A stretch of 63,299 nucleotides of DNA from positions 1 to 63,299 of the forward strand of contig JAFRBD010000089.1 of assembly GCA_017405065.1 (NCBI GenBank). The letters are read 5' to 3'. The notes below the pieces were generated by a model, which saw only the letters and a list, made by a program, of their open reading frames with translations, was not told the DNA's origin and did no database searches. The DNA is from Ruminococcus sp. Lineage in GTDB: Bacteria; Bacillota; Clostridia; Oscillospirales; Acutalibacteraceae. Position numbers and translations under genes: made by a program. This document shows, in pieces, positions 39,377-46,424 of this stretch (positions within the stretch are counted from its first letter, which is position 1; each line of letters starts with the position of its first letter).

Positions 39377-40117
39377 ATGGCTTCTTGGTCTCGGGACGAA
39401 ATCCTTATCGCGTATGCTTTATACTGCGTGACGCCTCTATCTAAAATCAATCCGAGTAATAAAACCATTCAGCAAGTAGCTCCGATGATCGGGCATTCTG
39501 TAAGCTCGCTCGTACTTCGCATGCGAAATTTCCAGTCGCTTGACCCTGCCGCGCCAAATGGCATGGCGCATGTCGCAAAAGCCGACAAAAGCATTTATGA
39601 AGAGTTTTGCCACGACTGGGGAACATTAAGCCTTGCTGCAGAGACCTTAACCGGTCTCGCGCTATTCGATTCATCGCCGCTGCAAGGCGCAAAGCCTTTA
39701 TCGTCTCTTACCGACAGAAATAAAGTCAGCAGAGAACGCGCGTTCTTTCGGCAGTCAGTCCGAGCCGTCTATGACGGAAAATGCTATATATCCGGCTGCG
39801 CGCTGCCAGGGATTCTTGTAGCGAGCCACATTAAACCGTTTTCCTCTTGCCGCGATGAGAATGAGCGAACTACGCCTGAAAACGGAATCTATTTCAATAC
39901 ATTTTATGACCGAGCTTTCGATACAGGTTTAATGACAATAACCCCGGACAGAAAAGCAAGAATATCTCCAATCGTTAAGGACCTCGCCAAAGATGAATTT
40001 ACGAAGGTATGGCTTCTCGCTCTTGACGGACAAACTCTTCCTTCAGTTAACCGCTTCGCGCCGCGAAAAGAATTTCTTGAATATCATAATGATATGATTT
40101 TCAAAAAGGCAGTGTGA
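39377..40117 (+). CDS. HNH endonuclease-like (moron) protein
   Basis: 246 residues. C-terminal HNH_2-like core: VAS HIKPF, then ENGIYFNTFYDRAFDTGLMT (His, Asn and a second His/Asp area). The N-terminal part (SRDEILIAYALYCVTPLSKI) is like restriction-associated HNH proteins. It sits between repressor and integrase, where cargo genes expressed in lysogeny often lie; a defence role is possible. Its last codons and stop are in the first 50-bp repeat. Confidence 0.75.
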   Translation: MASWSRDEILIAYALYCVTPLSKINPSNKTIQQVAPMIGHSVSSLVLRMRNFQSLDPAAPNGMAHVAKADKSIYEEFCHDWGTLSLAAETLTGLALFDSSPLQGAKPLSSLTDRNKVSRERAFFRQSVRAVYDGKCYISGCALPGILVASHIKPFSSCRDENERTTPENGIYFNTFYDRAFDTGLMTITPDRKARISPIVKDLAKDEFTKVWLLALDGQTLPSVNRFAPRKEFLEYHNDMIFKKAV

Positions 40118-40230
40118 GGCAGTCACATCTTCCTCAAAATTTGACGAAAATTGAAAAGGCAGTGTGATACAGTCACATCTTCCTCAAAATTTGACGAAAA
40201 TTGAAAAGGCAGTGTGATACAGTCACATCT
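40104..40230 (+). repeat. Two and a half 50-bp repeats with TGTGA-N5-TCACA sites
   Basis: Units begin at 40104, 40154 and 40204 (AAAAGGCAGTGTGA...). Each carries TGTGA-N5-TCACA (40113-40127, 40163-40177, 40213-40227), an inverted-repeat operator shape. The first unit includes the stop of the HNH gene; the last ends 16 bp before the integrase ATG. Likely regulator sites for the integrase; the regulator is not identified. Confidence 0.85.
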
Positions 40231-40245
40231 TTTTTGGAGTTTTAT

Positions 40246-41742
40246 ATGAGAACGGTAATTTATGCCCGATATAGCGCCGGGTCTAAACAAACAGAACAAA
40301 GCATCGAAGGCCAAATCCGCGTCTGTAAAGACTTCTGCAGGCAAAAGGGGCTCGAGGTCGTCGACGAGTACGTCGATCGGCATATCTCCGGCCGGACGGA
40401 CGAACGACCCGCGTTTCAACGGCTCATAGCAGACGCCAAGAAGAAAAAATTCGAAGCGGTCTGCGTTTATAAGACGGACCGCTTCGCAAGAAACAAATAT
40501 GACAGCGCTATATATAAAAGAGAGCTCAAACGCTGCGGCGTCCAGATCTACTACGCCGCCGAAGCGATACCGGAAGGCCCCGAAGGCATCATTCTCGAAA
40601 GCCTTATGGAAGGCCTTGCCGAATACTACTCCGCGGAGCTCGCTCAAAAGATCAAGCGCGGTATGACCGAGAGCGCGCATAAATGCCAGAGCACCGGTCC
40701 CGGCTGCCCGCTCGGCTACATAGTCGGAGACGATAAGCATTACCACATCGACCCCGACGCGGCGCAGATCGTCCGAACGATTTTCGATATGTACGTTAAA
40801 GGCGAAACGGAAGCCTCGATTCGCGAATATATCAATGCACGCGGGCTAAAAACGAAACGCGGTAATGACTTCGGAAAAAGCAGCATCAACCGAATCATCA
40901 AAAACCGCAAATATATAGGTGAGTATCGTTACGGCGATATTATCGTTCCCGGCGGCATGCCCGCGATCATAGACGAGGAGACTTTTATGATGGCTCAAGC
41001 GGAGACGGAGCGCAGACGTACGCGGAAAGCGCCGCGGTCGCCGAAAGCGGAGTATCTTCTTTCCGGTAAACTGTTCTGCGGGCATTGCAAGGCGCCGATG
41101 GTCGGCGTAAGCGGCACGAGCAAAACAGGCGACGTGCATTATTACTATTATTGCCCCAACAGACGCGGAAAAACAAAAACCTGCGAAAAACATCAAGTGC
41201 GGCGAGACTGGCTCGAAGACCTGGTCGTCGACCTGACACAGCGCTATATTCTTCAAAAAGATGTTTTAGAAGATTTAGCAAAAAAGATATGCGCGCTCCA
41301 GGAGCTCCAGAATGGCCCACACGAAGAGATCGAATTCTATAATAGAAAATTAGCCGAAAACAAGAAGGCTTCAAAAAACGTACTCCAGGCCATCGAGAGC
41401 GGCGTTTCTACGCAAACGCTGCCGGCCAGGCTAAAAGAATTAGAGCAAGAACGCGCCGTCATAGAAGGCGAGCTCGCATTTCTCGACAAGAAACGGCCCG
41501 AGCTTTCCGAAGATCAGATTCTCTTTATGCTTCTGCAATACGCGGACCAAAAAGAAGAAGAGACGAGCCAAGACTTTAAGCGACGGCTCATCTCCTGCTT
41601 CGTGTCCGAGGTTTACCTATGGAATGACAAACTTGTGATATTCTTTAACATCTGCGGTCCTGACGGAAAGCTCAAGTCGATCGATCTTGAAAAGTTCGAC
41701 GAGCGAGACGTCAAGTCCACCATAAAAGGACGGCAATTTTGA
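40246..41742 (+). CDS. Serine integrase (large serine recombinase)
   Basis: 498 residues from MRTVIYARYSAGSKQTEQSI (ATG after TTGGAG; the upstream ORF start in the repeats is rejected). Catalytic serine in YARYSAG near residue 10; resolvase core to about 150; recombinase domain with zinc ribbon (LFCGHCKAPM, YYYCPNRR, CEKH) and a coiled coil. It inserts and excises the prophage, probably at the tRNA-Ala 3' end. Expression likely depends on the upstream repeats. Confidence 0.92.
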   Translation: MRTVIYARYSAGSKQTEQSIEGQIRVCKDFCRQKGLEVVDEYVDRHISGRTDERPAFQRLIADAKKKKFEAVCVYKTDRFARNKYDSAIYKRELKRCGVQIYYAAEAIPEGPEGIILESLMEGLAEYYSAELAQKIKRGMTESAHKCQSTGPGCPLGYIVGDDKHYHIDPDAAQIVRTIFDMYVKGETEASIREYINARGLKTKRGNDFGKSSINRIIKNRKYIGEYRYGDIIVPGGMPAIIDEETFMMAQAETERRRTRKAPRSPKAEYLLSGKLFCGHCKAPMVGVSGTSKTGDVHYYYYCPNRRGKTKTCEKHQVRRDWLEDLVVDLTQRYILQKDVLEDLAKKICALQELQNGPHEEIEFYNRKLAENKKASKNVLQAIESGVSTQTLPARLKELEQERAVIEGELAFLDKKRPELSEDQILFMLLQYADQKEEETSQDFKRRLISCFVSEVYLWNDKLVIFFNICGPDGKLKSIDLEKFDERDVKSTIKGRQF

Positions 41743-41760
41743 TAGAATTGCCGTCCTTTT
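41724..41760 (+). terminator. Integrase terminator
   Basis: A 15-bp perfect stem AAAAGGACGGCAATT / AATTGCCGTCCTTTT whose loop includes the integrase stop codon, followed by CTTTTT. Because the right arm is in the -35 region of the next promoter, it may be read from both directions. Confidence 0.85.
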
Positions 41761-41776
41761 CTTTTTGTGCTATGAT
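41748..41776 (+). promoter_or_regulatory. Promoter of the lipase-like gene
   Basis: TTGCCG (41748-41753) and TATGAT (41771-41776) with 17-bp spacing. It overlaps the right arm of the integrase terminator and lies 70 bp before the GTG start, so the lipase is a separately transcribed unit, typical of a moron. Confidence 0.55.
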
Positions 41777-41846
41777 AAAGGCGTGGATAAAACTGGCCGT
41801 GTTTCGTGTTGGCGGTTAATTGTCGATTCATGATAGGAGCGAAGAT

Positions 41847-42671
41847 GTGGAAAACAAAGGCTGTGGCACAAAATATCCTGTTTTGATGATTCATGGAGTT
41901 GGCTTCCGAGATTTAAAGTGGCCTTTGTATTGGGGCAGGATACCAGCTGTTCTTTCCGGTACTGGATCTGTTTTATTCTATGGGCAGCAAGACTGCTGGG
42001 CGCGCATTGAGGACAATGCCAAATCAATCAAGGCAAGAATAAGACAAATATTGGATGAAACGGCTTCCGAAAAAGTCAATATCATTGCTCATTCCAAAGG
42101 TGGATTGGAGGCGCGCATGGTCGCATCGTCTTTGGGTATGGGTGAGTATATTGCCAGTATTACGACAATCGGAACGCCTCATCGCGGGTCAAAAACAATC
42201 GACAAATTGCTGAAAGCACCGGGATCGCTGTTTAATATCGCCTCCTTTGCCGTTGACAACTGGATTGGCCTTATTGGTGACACAAAGCCGAATTTCTATG
42301 CTGTCTGCAGAGATTTTTCCACCGAATACGCCGAGCGGTTCAATCGAGAAAACCCGGATGTTCCGGGTGTCTACTATCAAAGCTTTGCGGGAGTAATGAG
42401 GACTCCTCTTTCGGATATCAATTTGTCAACAGCAAACCTGATCGTTAAAATGATAGAAGGCGACAACGACGGATTGGTTAGTGTTGAGTCCGCAAAGTGG
42501 GGAGAAACATTTACGCTGTTGACCGGCCGAACGAACAGGGGCGTTTCTCATTATGATGAAATTGATTTCAGACGCTCTCCGCTTTCGTCAAATAGCGAAG
42601 GAGAAGGCGTGGCAGATATCTGCGATGTTTATAAAGCAATCGTAAACGACTTAGTTGAGCGGGGGTTCTGA
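41847..42671 (+). CDS. Lipase-like alpha/beta hydrolase (lysogenic cargo)
   Basis: 274 residues from GTG 41847 (AGGAG seven bases upstream). LMIHGVGFRDLKWP oxyanion region, nucleophile NIIAHSKGGLEA (Ser), then DGLVSVESAKWG and SHYDE, giving acid and His candidates of a triad. Close to bacterial triacylglycerol-lipase-like hydrolases in shape. No signal peptide, so it may act inside the cell. Position between integrase and attR with its own promoter marks it as a moron. Substrate unknown. Confidence 0.8.
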   Translation: MENKGCGTKYPVLMIHGVGFRDLKWPLYWGRIPAVLSGTGSVLFYGQQDCWARIEDNAKSIKARIRQILDETASEKVNIIAHSKGGLEARMVASSLGMGEYIASITTIGTPHRGSKTIDKLLKAPGSLFNIASFAVDNWIGLIGDTKPNFYAVCRDFSTEYAERFNRENPDVPGVYYQSFAGVMRTPLSDINLSTANLIVKMIEGDNDGLVSVESAKWGETFTLLTGRTNRGVSHYDEIDFRRSPLSSNSEGEGVADICDVYKAIVNDLVERGF

Positions 42672-42699
42672 CGAGAAACCTCTCCCCAAACGTTCAAAA

Positions 42700-42768
42700 T
42701 GCACCCCATTTGCCGTTTGCACCCCCCTAAAAGGAACTGCACCCCCCTAAATAAGCGGTGCACCCCCC
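42700..42768 (+). repeat. Four TGCACCCC boxes
   Basis: TGCACCCC starts at 42700, 42718, 42738 and 42759 (spacing 18-21 bp), the last three as TGCACCCCCCT. They lie between the lipase stop and the hairpin array by attR. They may be arm sites for a recombination factor, but nothing proves this. Confidence 0.75.
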
Positions 42769-42798
42769 TGGGGGAAATTCTATCAAAACAGTGCAACA

Positions 42799-42842
42799 AA
42801 TCCAAATGAAAGCACCCCTTTTGGGGTGCTTTCATTTGGATT
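42799..42842. terminator. 20-bp perfect hairpin after the lipase
   Basis: Stem AATCCAAATGAAAGCACCCC with its exact reverse complement and a TTTT loop. It may end the lipase transcript, although no T-run follows. It is the first of four perfect hairpins before attR. Confidence 0.65.
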
Positions 42843-42863
42843 GAATGGGATCGAATCAGAATC

Positions 42864-42944
42864 GTACAGCCCGGTGGGCTGTACATCGACCAGTGGAACA
42901 CTGGTCGATACCTATATTGTCTTTTTGCCCTGCAAAAAGACAAT
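42864..42944. repeat. Three adjacent perfect hairpins
   Basis: Hairpins at 42864-42884 (9-bp stem GTACAGCCC), 42885-42909 (11-bp stem ATCGACCAGTG) and 42916-42944 (13-bp stem ATTGTCTTTTTGC). The first two touch. The array ends 11 bp before the attR core. Its role (recombination site, structured RNA or terminator set) is unknown. Confidence 0.85.
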
Positions 42945-42955
42945 GCACGGATCAT

Positions 42956-42970
42956 CCTTCGAGTCCACCA
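42956..42970 (+). other. attR core of the prophage
   Basis: An exact copy of the 15-bp 3' end of tRNA-Ala (CCTTCGAGTCCACCA), standing without the rest of a tRNA. The following bases lead straight into the tRNA terminator, marking the former 3' flank of the tRNA gene. Confidence 0.85.
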
Positions 42971-42975
42971 TTTAG

Positions 42976-43003
42976 GGAAGTCTGGTAACAGGCTTCCTTT
43001 TTT
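42976..43003 (+). terminator. Terminator of the tRNA-Ala gene, displaced by the prophage
   Basis: Stem GGAAGTCTG / CAGGCTTCC with loop GTAA, then TTTTTT. The same terminator type follows the intact tRNA-Ala at 44461, so this one once served the tRNA at 256. Confidence 0.8.
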
Positions 43004-43084
43004 AACAGTTTTCGCACGAAGTTCCAGGATTGATAATAATGTCAATGAGTTTTCTTTTTCTTATTTGCAGAAGCTTTTCCCAAC

Positions 43085-43121
43085 AACACAAAAGAGCCGC
43101 GCAACGCGGCTCTTTTGTGTT
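43085..43121. terminator. Bidirectional terminator behind barstar
   Basis: A perfect palindrome with stem ACACAAAAGAGCCGCG and loop CAA, flanked by A- and T-runs on both strands. It terminates the barnase/barstar transcript on the minus strand and any plus-strand read-through. Confidence 0.9.
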
Positions 43122-43143
43122 TAGAGTGACTACCAAACAGAGA

Positions 43144-43464
43144 TTAATCAGCATCGTTGTTTTTGAACTGAACAACAGGATACTTCGTTTCCAATTCGCA
43201 AAAGATCTGAATTGCTTTCTGAAAATAATCCTGCAGATCTTTTGGCATTTTATCGACGCCTGTGATCACAACCTCTCTCGTTCTTTCCTCACTCAGAGCA
43301 AAGTCGCGCAGGCAGTCCCAAAGTGCGTCCCAGTTTTTCCCATAATAGTCCGGAAAACCAAAGCTGGTTTTTATCTTCCTGTGAATGTCGTCAACATATC
43401 TGCAATCCGAAAAATCAAGCTCGATCTTTCCCGCGGGGATTGGCGCCCATCTGTTTTCATTCAT
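43144..43464 (-). CDS. Barstar-family RNase inhibitor
   Basis: 106 residues. ELDFSDCRYVDDIHRKIKTS, then DYYGKNWDALWDCLRDF, the barstar signature with aromatic/acidic surface for RNase binding. Overlaps the barnase gene stop (ATGA), so the antidote is translated with the toxin. It should block the RNase encoded just upstream. Confidence 0.92.
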   Translation of the reverse strand: MNENRWAPIPAGKIELDFSDCRYVDDIHRKIKTSFGFPDYYGKNWDALWDCLRDFALSEERTREVVITGVDKMPKDLQDYFQKAIQIFCELETKYPVVQFKNNDAD

Positions 43465-43985
43465 GGTATCTCTTCCTCCAAAACGATCTCAACGAAGGTC
43501 CGGTAATGGTCGTATGTAACAAAAGCCAGTCCATCATTTGAATAAACTATTCTTTGCTGATTTCTAAATCCTCTTTCATAATTGATATCTGCTTCTTTCC
43601 ATTCTCTCCCGGGTTTTGAGGGAAGATGGCCGTTTCTGTTTTCATACTCTCTCATTGTTACCATTCTTCCCGGCGCCACAATATGAAGATTTCCGCTCTT
43701 TGGTCTCCAACCTAAAGCAGTTGCCTCTTCATCTGTGAGATAGTACGGTGGCAGTATTCCACATTTCTTGATCCACCAATCTGCACCGTTCTTTCTCTTA
43801 TCGGTTGCCGTACCCGTATACATAGCCTGCATTCGGGTAATCAAACACCGGCATTTTTCATGCAAAGGTGGGGCGGGATTCGGTATTTCACCGATCTCAT
43901 AGATCTGCCCGTGCATTTCCTCACAGCGTATACAGCGTCGGGCATCCTCGATCGACAGCCAGTTTTTGTAATGTTGACTCAGCAT
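43461..43985 (-). CDS. Barnase-type ribonuclease with capsid-like N-terminal part
   Basis: 174 residues from ATG 43985 (a GTG 17 codons upstream is possible). Residues 1-60 have CIRCEEMHGQIYEIGEIPNP and CRC, a metal-binding pattern like the end of MuF minor head proteins. The C-terminal half is barnase: LTDEEATALGWRPKSGNLHI, EWKEADINYERGFRN, QRIVYSND, YDHYRTF, including the catalytic Glu, Arg and His. Likely an active RNase toxin. A promoter (TTGTAT/TACAAT) lies right before it. Confidence 0.85.
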   Translation of the reverse strand: MLSQHYKNWLSIEDARRCIRCEEMHGQIYEIGEIPNPAPPLHEKCRCLITRMQAMYTGTATDKRKNGADWWIKKCGILPPYYLTDEEATALGWRPKSGNLHIVAPGRMVTMREYENRNGHLPSKPGREWKEADINYERGFRNQQRIVYSNDGLAFVTYDHYRTFVEIVLEEEIP

Positions 43986-43999
43986 CTTGTTCTCTTTGT

Positions 44000-44027
44000 A
44001 TTGTATCACGCTTTTTTGATAATACAA
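44000..44027 (-). promoter_or_regulatory. Promoter of barnase/barstar
   Basis: On the minus strand TTGTAT (44022-44027) and TACAAT (44000-44005) with 16-bp spacing lie just before the ATG at 43985. The leader would be short. Confidence 0.6.
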
Positions 44028-44262
44028 GGATAGCACAAAGCCCGTCCCGTTGTACGGACTGTGCGGGGCAAGAAATCCCTTGACACCGCTAAGCGGACAA
44101 GAAAACTCTTTTGTCCGAGAGTGATTTGAAGTTGCTTTTCCTCGATCGAAAACGCTGCAGGCTTACCTTGTCCTGCATGTTGAACAGAGGAAAACAAATT
44201 CGTCGCTTTTCCTTTCTTTCGTTTTTGTTCTTCTTTTTTCGACCGGATGTGACACGCGCGCC

Positions 44263-44346
44263 AGAGCGCCTGGGCCAGTTATATTGCTTGTCTCATGGGG
44301 CATGTACCTCACCCGTCAGCCACGCGGTTCACATCCGTTTGTCGAA
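44263..44346 (+). repeat. Second copy of the tRNA-associated repeat
   Basis: Almost identical to 135-220: 38 identical bases at the start, then a few substitutions, ending in GCGGTTCACATCCG and TTTGTCGAAA. In both places the repeat ends 33-35 bp before an intact tRNA-Ala(CGC). The region 44037-44262 shows nothing else recognisable beyond an imperfect hairpin with GGACAAGA and TCTTTTGTCC arms. Confidence 0.8.
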
Positions 44347-44379
44347 AGCCTTGATAAATCAGCATTTTTAATCGAATAT

Positions 44380-44455
44380 GGGGGCGTAGCTCAGCTGGGA
44401 GAGCGTACGGTTCGCATCCGTAAGGTCAAGGGTTCGAATCCCTCCGTCTCCACCA
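44380..44455 (+). tRNA. tRNA-Ala(CGC), second copy
   Basis: Acceptor GGGGGCG / CGTCTCC with G3-U70 type pairing, D-stem GCTC/GAGC, anticodon stem TACGG/CCGTA with loop TTCGCAT (CGC), T-loop TTCGAAT, encoded CCA at 44453-44455. The first T-stem pair is A-C. A terminator follows directly, and the recombinase of another mobile element ends within that terminator. Confidence 0.9.
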
Positions 44456-44460
44456 ATCTT

Positions 44461-44490
44461 GGGAAGTCTGGTTTCAGACTTCCCTTTTTT
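44461..44490. terminator. Terminator of tRNA-Ala and of the recombinase
   Basis: Stem GGGAAGTCTG / CAGACTTCCC with TTT-rich loop and T-run (plus strand). The stop codon of the minus-strand recombinase lies in its tail, so it ends both transcripts. Confidence 0.85.
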
Positions 44491-46070
44491 CATACAGCCG
44501 TCTGCACAGTCAGATTCCGAAATTCCTCGTAGGACACGTTGAAGTCGATCTCCAAACGGTAATCCCGAAATACCCGTACAGACTTGATAAACTTCGATAC
44601 GAACATCTTTTTCGTCTCAAAGGAGCAGCGATCATATATATCTGCCCATCCGATCAGGCGGTCGTATTCCTCGCTGTCCGAGGCATCCTCGGACTGCAAT
44701 CGGTCAAGCTCCGCTTGCGCTTCTTCCAGCGCCTCTTTCAGCTCGTCCAGTTCCTCTTTCGCCTTTTCGGAGAGCGATGTAAGCAGTTCTGCCGAAAACT
44801 TGCTTTGCCCACGAATGACCTTGATAGTCTCGGCTTCATAATCAGCGATCTCCTGTTGCTTGTCGCATACCTGCAGAGACAGGATTTTACACCTTGCAGA
44901 CATAAGGTTGATCATTTCCTGCTGTTGGGAAGAAAGCAGTTCTTCGGTCGGTTGGTCTTTTATCCTCTGCAGCTGGCTTTTCACAACACGGTCAACGAGG
45001 CCATCGAGCGTCTTGATTCCGTACCCGGACGGCCCCTCACACTCTCCCGGATGCCGCTGTTTGTAGTGGCAGGCATACCGGGCGCGGGCGGCACGGACAC
45101 AGCTTCCGTCCGCATGAACATTACGATAACCGCTTGTCGTCAGCGTCAGCCTGTTTCCGCAATACCCGCAAAACACGTTCCCTACCAAAAGCGACTGTCC
45201 TTTCAGATTCAAGGGCACATCGTTGTGGGGCATTGTCCGCTCCCGCATAATCTTCTGCGCCCGGTCAAAGGTTTCCCGGTCTATGATTTGCAGTTCTGGG
45301 ATGATCTCTGATCTCGCTCCCCCGTTGTGCATGACGCCCGTGTAGATCTCGTTTTTGATGATGCGGTTGATTGTCGTATTCGGAAAACCTTTCCCGTCCT
45401 CCCTGTAGATGTGCATTTCGGCCAGATATTTGCAGAGCCGCTGAGCTCCGTAGCCCTCATGCACATATTTATAGAAAATGAGCCGGATGATTTCTGCTGC
45501 CGCTTCATCCAGTTCAATGTCAAAGACTTCTTTGTTGCGCTTGTTTGTCCGGCCTGTTTTCACAAGCCTGTACCCATAAGGTACGGAGCCGCCGGTGAAG
45601 AATCCTTTCTCCGTCAGTTGCTCCATTCTTGTGCGAACACGGACGGAGGTTTTGATACTCTCTCCTGACGCCTGCCAATAACGAATGTAGTTGAGCAGCT
45701 TGTCCACATGGGTATCAAATCGCTGCTGCCCCTCAACGGCGCTCCATACTTCTACGCCGTTTTTTACGAACCATTCTACGATAAACGGCGTTTCATCGTC
45801 GCGGCGTCCGAGCCTGTCAAACATGAAAACAAGCAGAATGTCAAACTTGCTCTGTATGGCATCCTCTTGAAGCTCCTGAATCGCGTCACGCTCTTTCGCG
45901 GATTTCTTGAAGCCGGACACGCCTTTTTCATACAGTTCTTTCGTGATCTCCCAGTCCGGGTGACCTAAAACAAACTCCTGGCAATACTGCCGCTGCATGG
46001 GAATGTCGTTTTTCTCTACCTGCCCCACCGTAGAAACACGGTAGAGGCATTCAACACGTTTATAACTCAT
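44490..46070 (-). CDS. Large serine recombinase of a second element
   Basis: 526 residues from MSYKRVECLYRVSTVGQVEK. YRVSTVGQ holds the catalytic serine; resolvase region to about 150 (MFDRLGRRDDE), recombinase domain (GFFTGGSVPYGYRL, GKGFPNTTINRIIKNEIYTG), zinc ribbon (VFCGYCGNRLT, YACHYK) and long coiled coil (about 390-470). It is the integrase of a conjugative or mobilisable element that ends at the tRNA-Ala 3' flank. Confidence 0.9.
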   Translation of the reverse strand: MSYKRVECLYRVSTVGQVEKNDIPMQRQYCQEFVLGHPDWEITKELYEKGVSGFKKSAKERDAIQELQEDAIQSKFDILLVFMFDRLGRRDDETPFIVEWFVKNGVEVWSAVEGQQRFDTHVDKLLNYIRYWQASGESIKTSVRVRTRMEQLTEKGFFTGGSVPYGYRLVKTGRTNKRNKEVFDIELDEAAAEIIRLIFYKYVHEGYGAQRLCKYLAEMHIYREDGKGFPNTTINRIIKNEIYTGVMHNGGARSEIIPELQIIDRETFDRAQKIMRERTMPHNDVPLNLKGQSLLVGNVFCGYCGNRLTLTTSGYRNVHADGSCVRAARARYACHYKQRHPGECEGPSGYGIKTLDGLVDRVVKSQLQRIKDQPTEELLSSQQQEMINLMSARCKILSLQVCDKQQEIADYEAETIKVIRGQSKFSAELLTSLSEKAKEELDELKEALEEAQAELDRLQSEDASDSEEYDRLIGWADIYDRCSFETKKMFVSKFIKSVRVFRDYRLEIDFNVSYEEFRNLTVQTAV

Positions 46071-46106
46071 GTTACACACCTGCGACGAATTTATTTCCTC
46101 TGTTCG

Positions 46107-46343
46107 TTATTCAGTTTTCAAGGTACATTTTCTATCATTATTATCGCATTTTTCGATATTATCGTCAAATATTGCCGCACTTTTTGGTGCGGTTTTCTGC
46201 TTCTTAAGCAGAGACCGGATCGCAACCAACACTTCCGGATTATCCTGCTTCGCGTAGTTGATCTTGACCTCGCAGCCTTCAATAATCAGTTTTTCCTCTC
46301 TCGTTTTGCCGTCCCCCGCTCTCTTGATTGCTTTTTTGTGCTC
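46107..46343 (-). CDS. Possible small protein upstream of recombinase, start unclear
   Basis: An open frame of 78 codons with GKTREEKLIIEGCEVKINYA, QDNPEVLVAIRSLLKKQK looks protein-like and resembles small proteins placed in front of clostridial element recombinases (TnpW-like, from memory). No ATG, GTG or TTG start is found at its 5' side. It may be a remnant or use a rare start. Confidence 0.35.
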   Translation of the reverse strand, partial: EHKKAIKRAGDGKTREEKLIIEGCEVKINYAKQDNPEVLVAIRSLLKKQKTAPKSAAIFDDNIEKCDNNDRKCTLKTE

Positions 46344-46358
46344 GACGCATAATAAAAA

Positions 46359-46379
46359 TGTGTCTCACGGTGAGACACA
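46359..46379. repeat. TGTGTCTCAC palindrome, site 1
   Basis: TGTGTCTCAC and its exact inverted copy around a central G. It recurs at 46731 and degenerately at 47609, so it is a candidate operator of the second mobile element. Confidence 0.75.
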
Positions 46380-46391
46380 ATAAACGACAAA

Positions 46392-46416
46392 ATCCGCACT
46401 CTTGCTTAGTGCGGAT
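46392..46416 (-). terminator. Terminator after the 38-aa ORF
   Basis: Stem ATCCGCAC / GTGCGGAT with loop of 9, followed on the minus strand by TTTTG. It lies just past the stop at 46425. Confidence 0.7.
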
Positions 46417-46424
46417 CGAAGGTA

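Larger units (their letters stand above)
333..42970. mobile_element. Complete siphovirus-type prophage, about 42.6 kb
   Basis: Bounded by the 15-bp attachment repeats, this region holds a full set of phage modules: integrase, CI/Cro-type regulators, replication genes, terminases, portal, scaffold, capsid, tail, lysis genes and a lipase-like cargo gene. All head and tail genes are open. The only structural gene with a doubtful start is the distal tail gene, which has no ATG/GTG/TTG at its expected start. The long tail proteins (tape measure, Dit, Tal) indicate a siphovirus. The element looks able to be induced, but this is inference. Confidence 0.9.

Noticed and set aside
40104..40230. Replication origin iterons
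   Set aside because: The units are few, contain operator-like inverted repeats and lie directly before the integrase gene, so a regulatory role is more likely.
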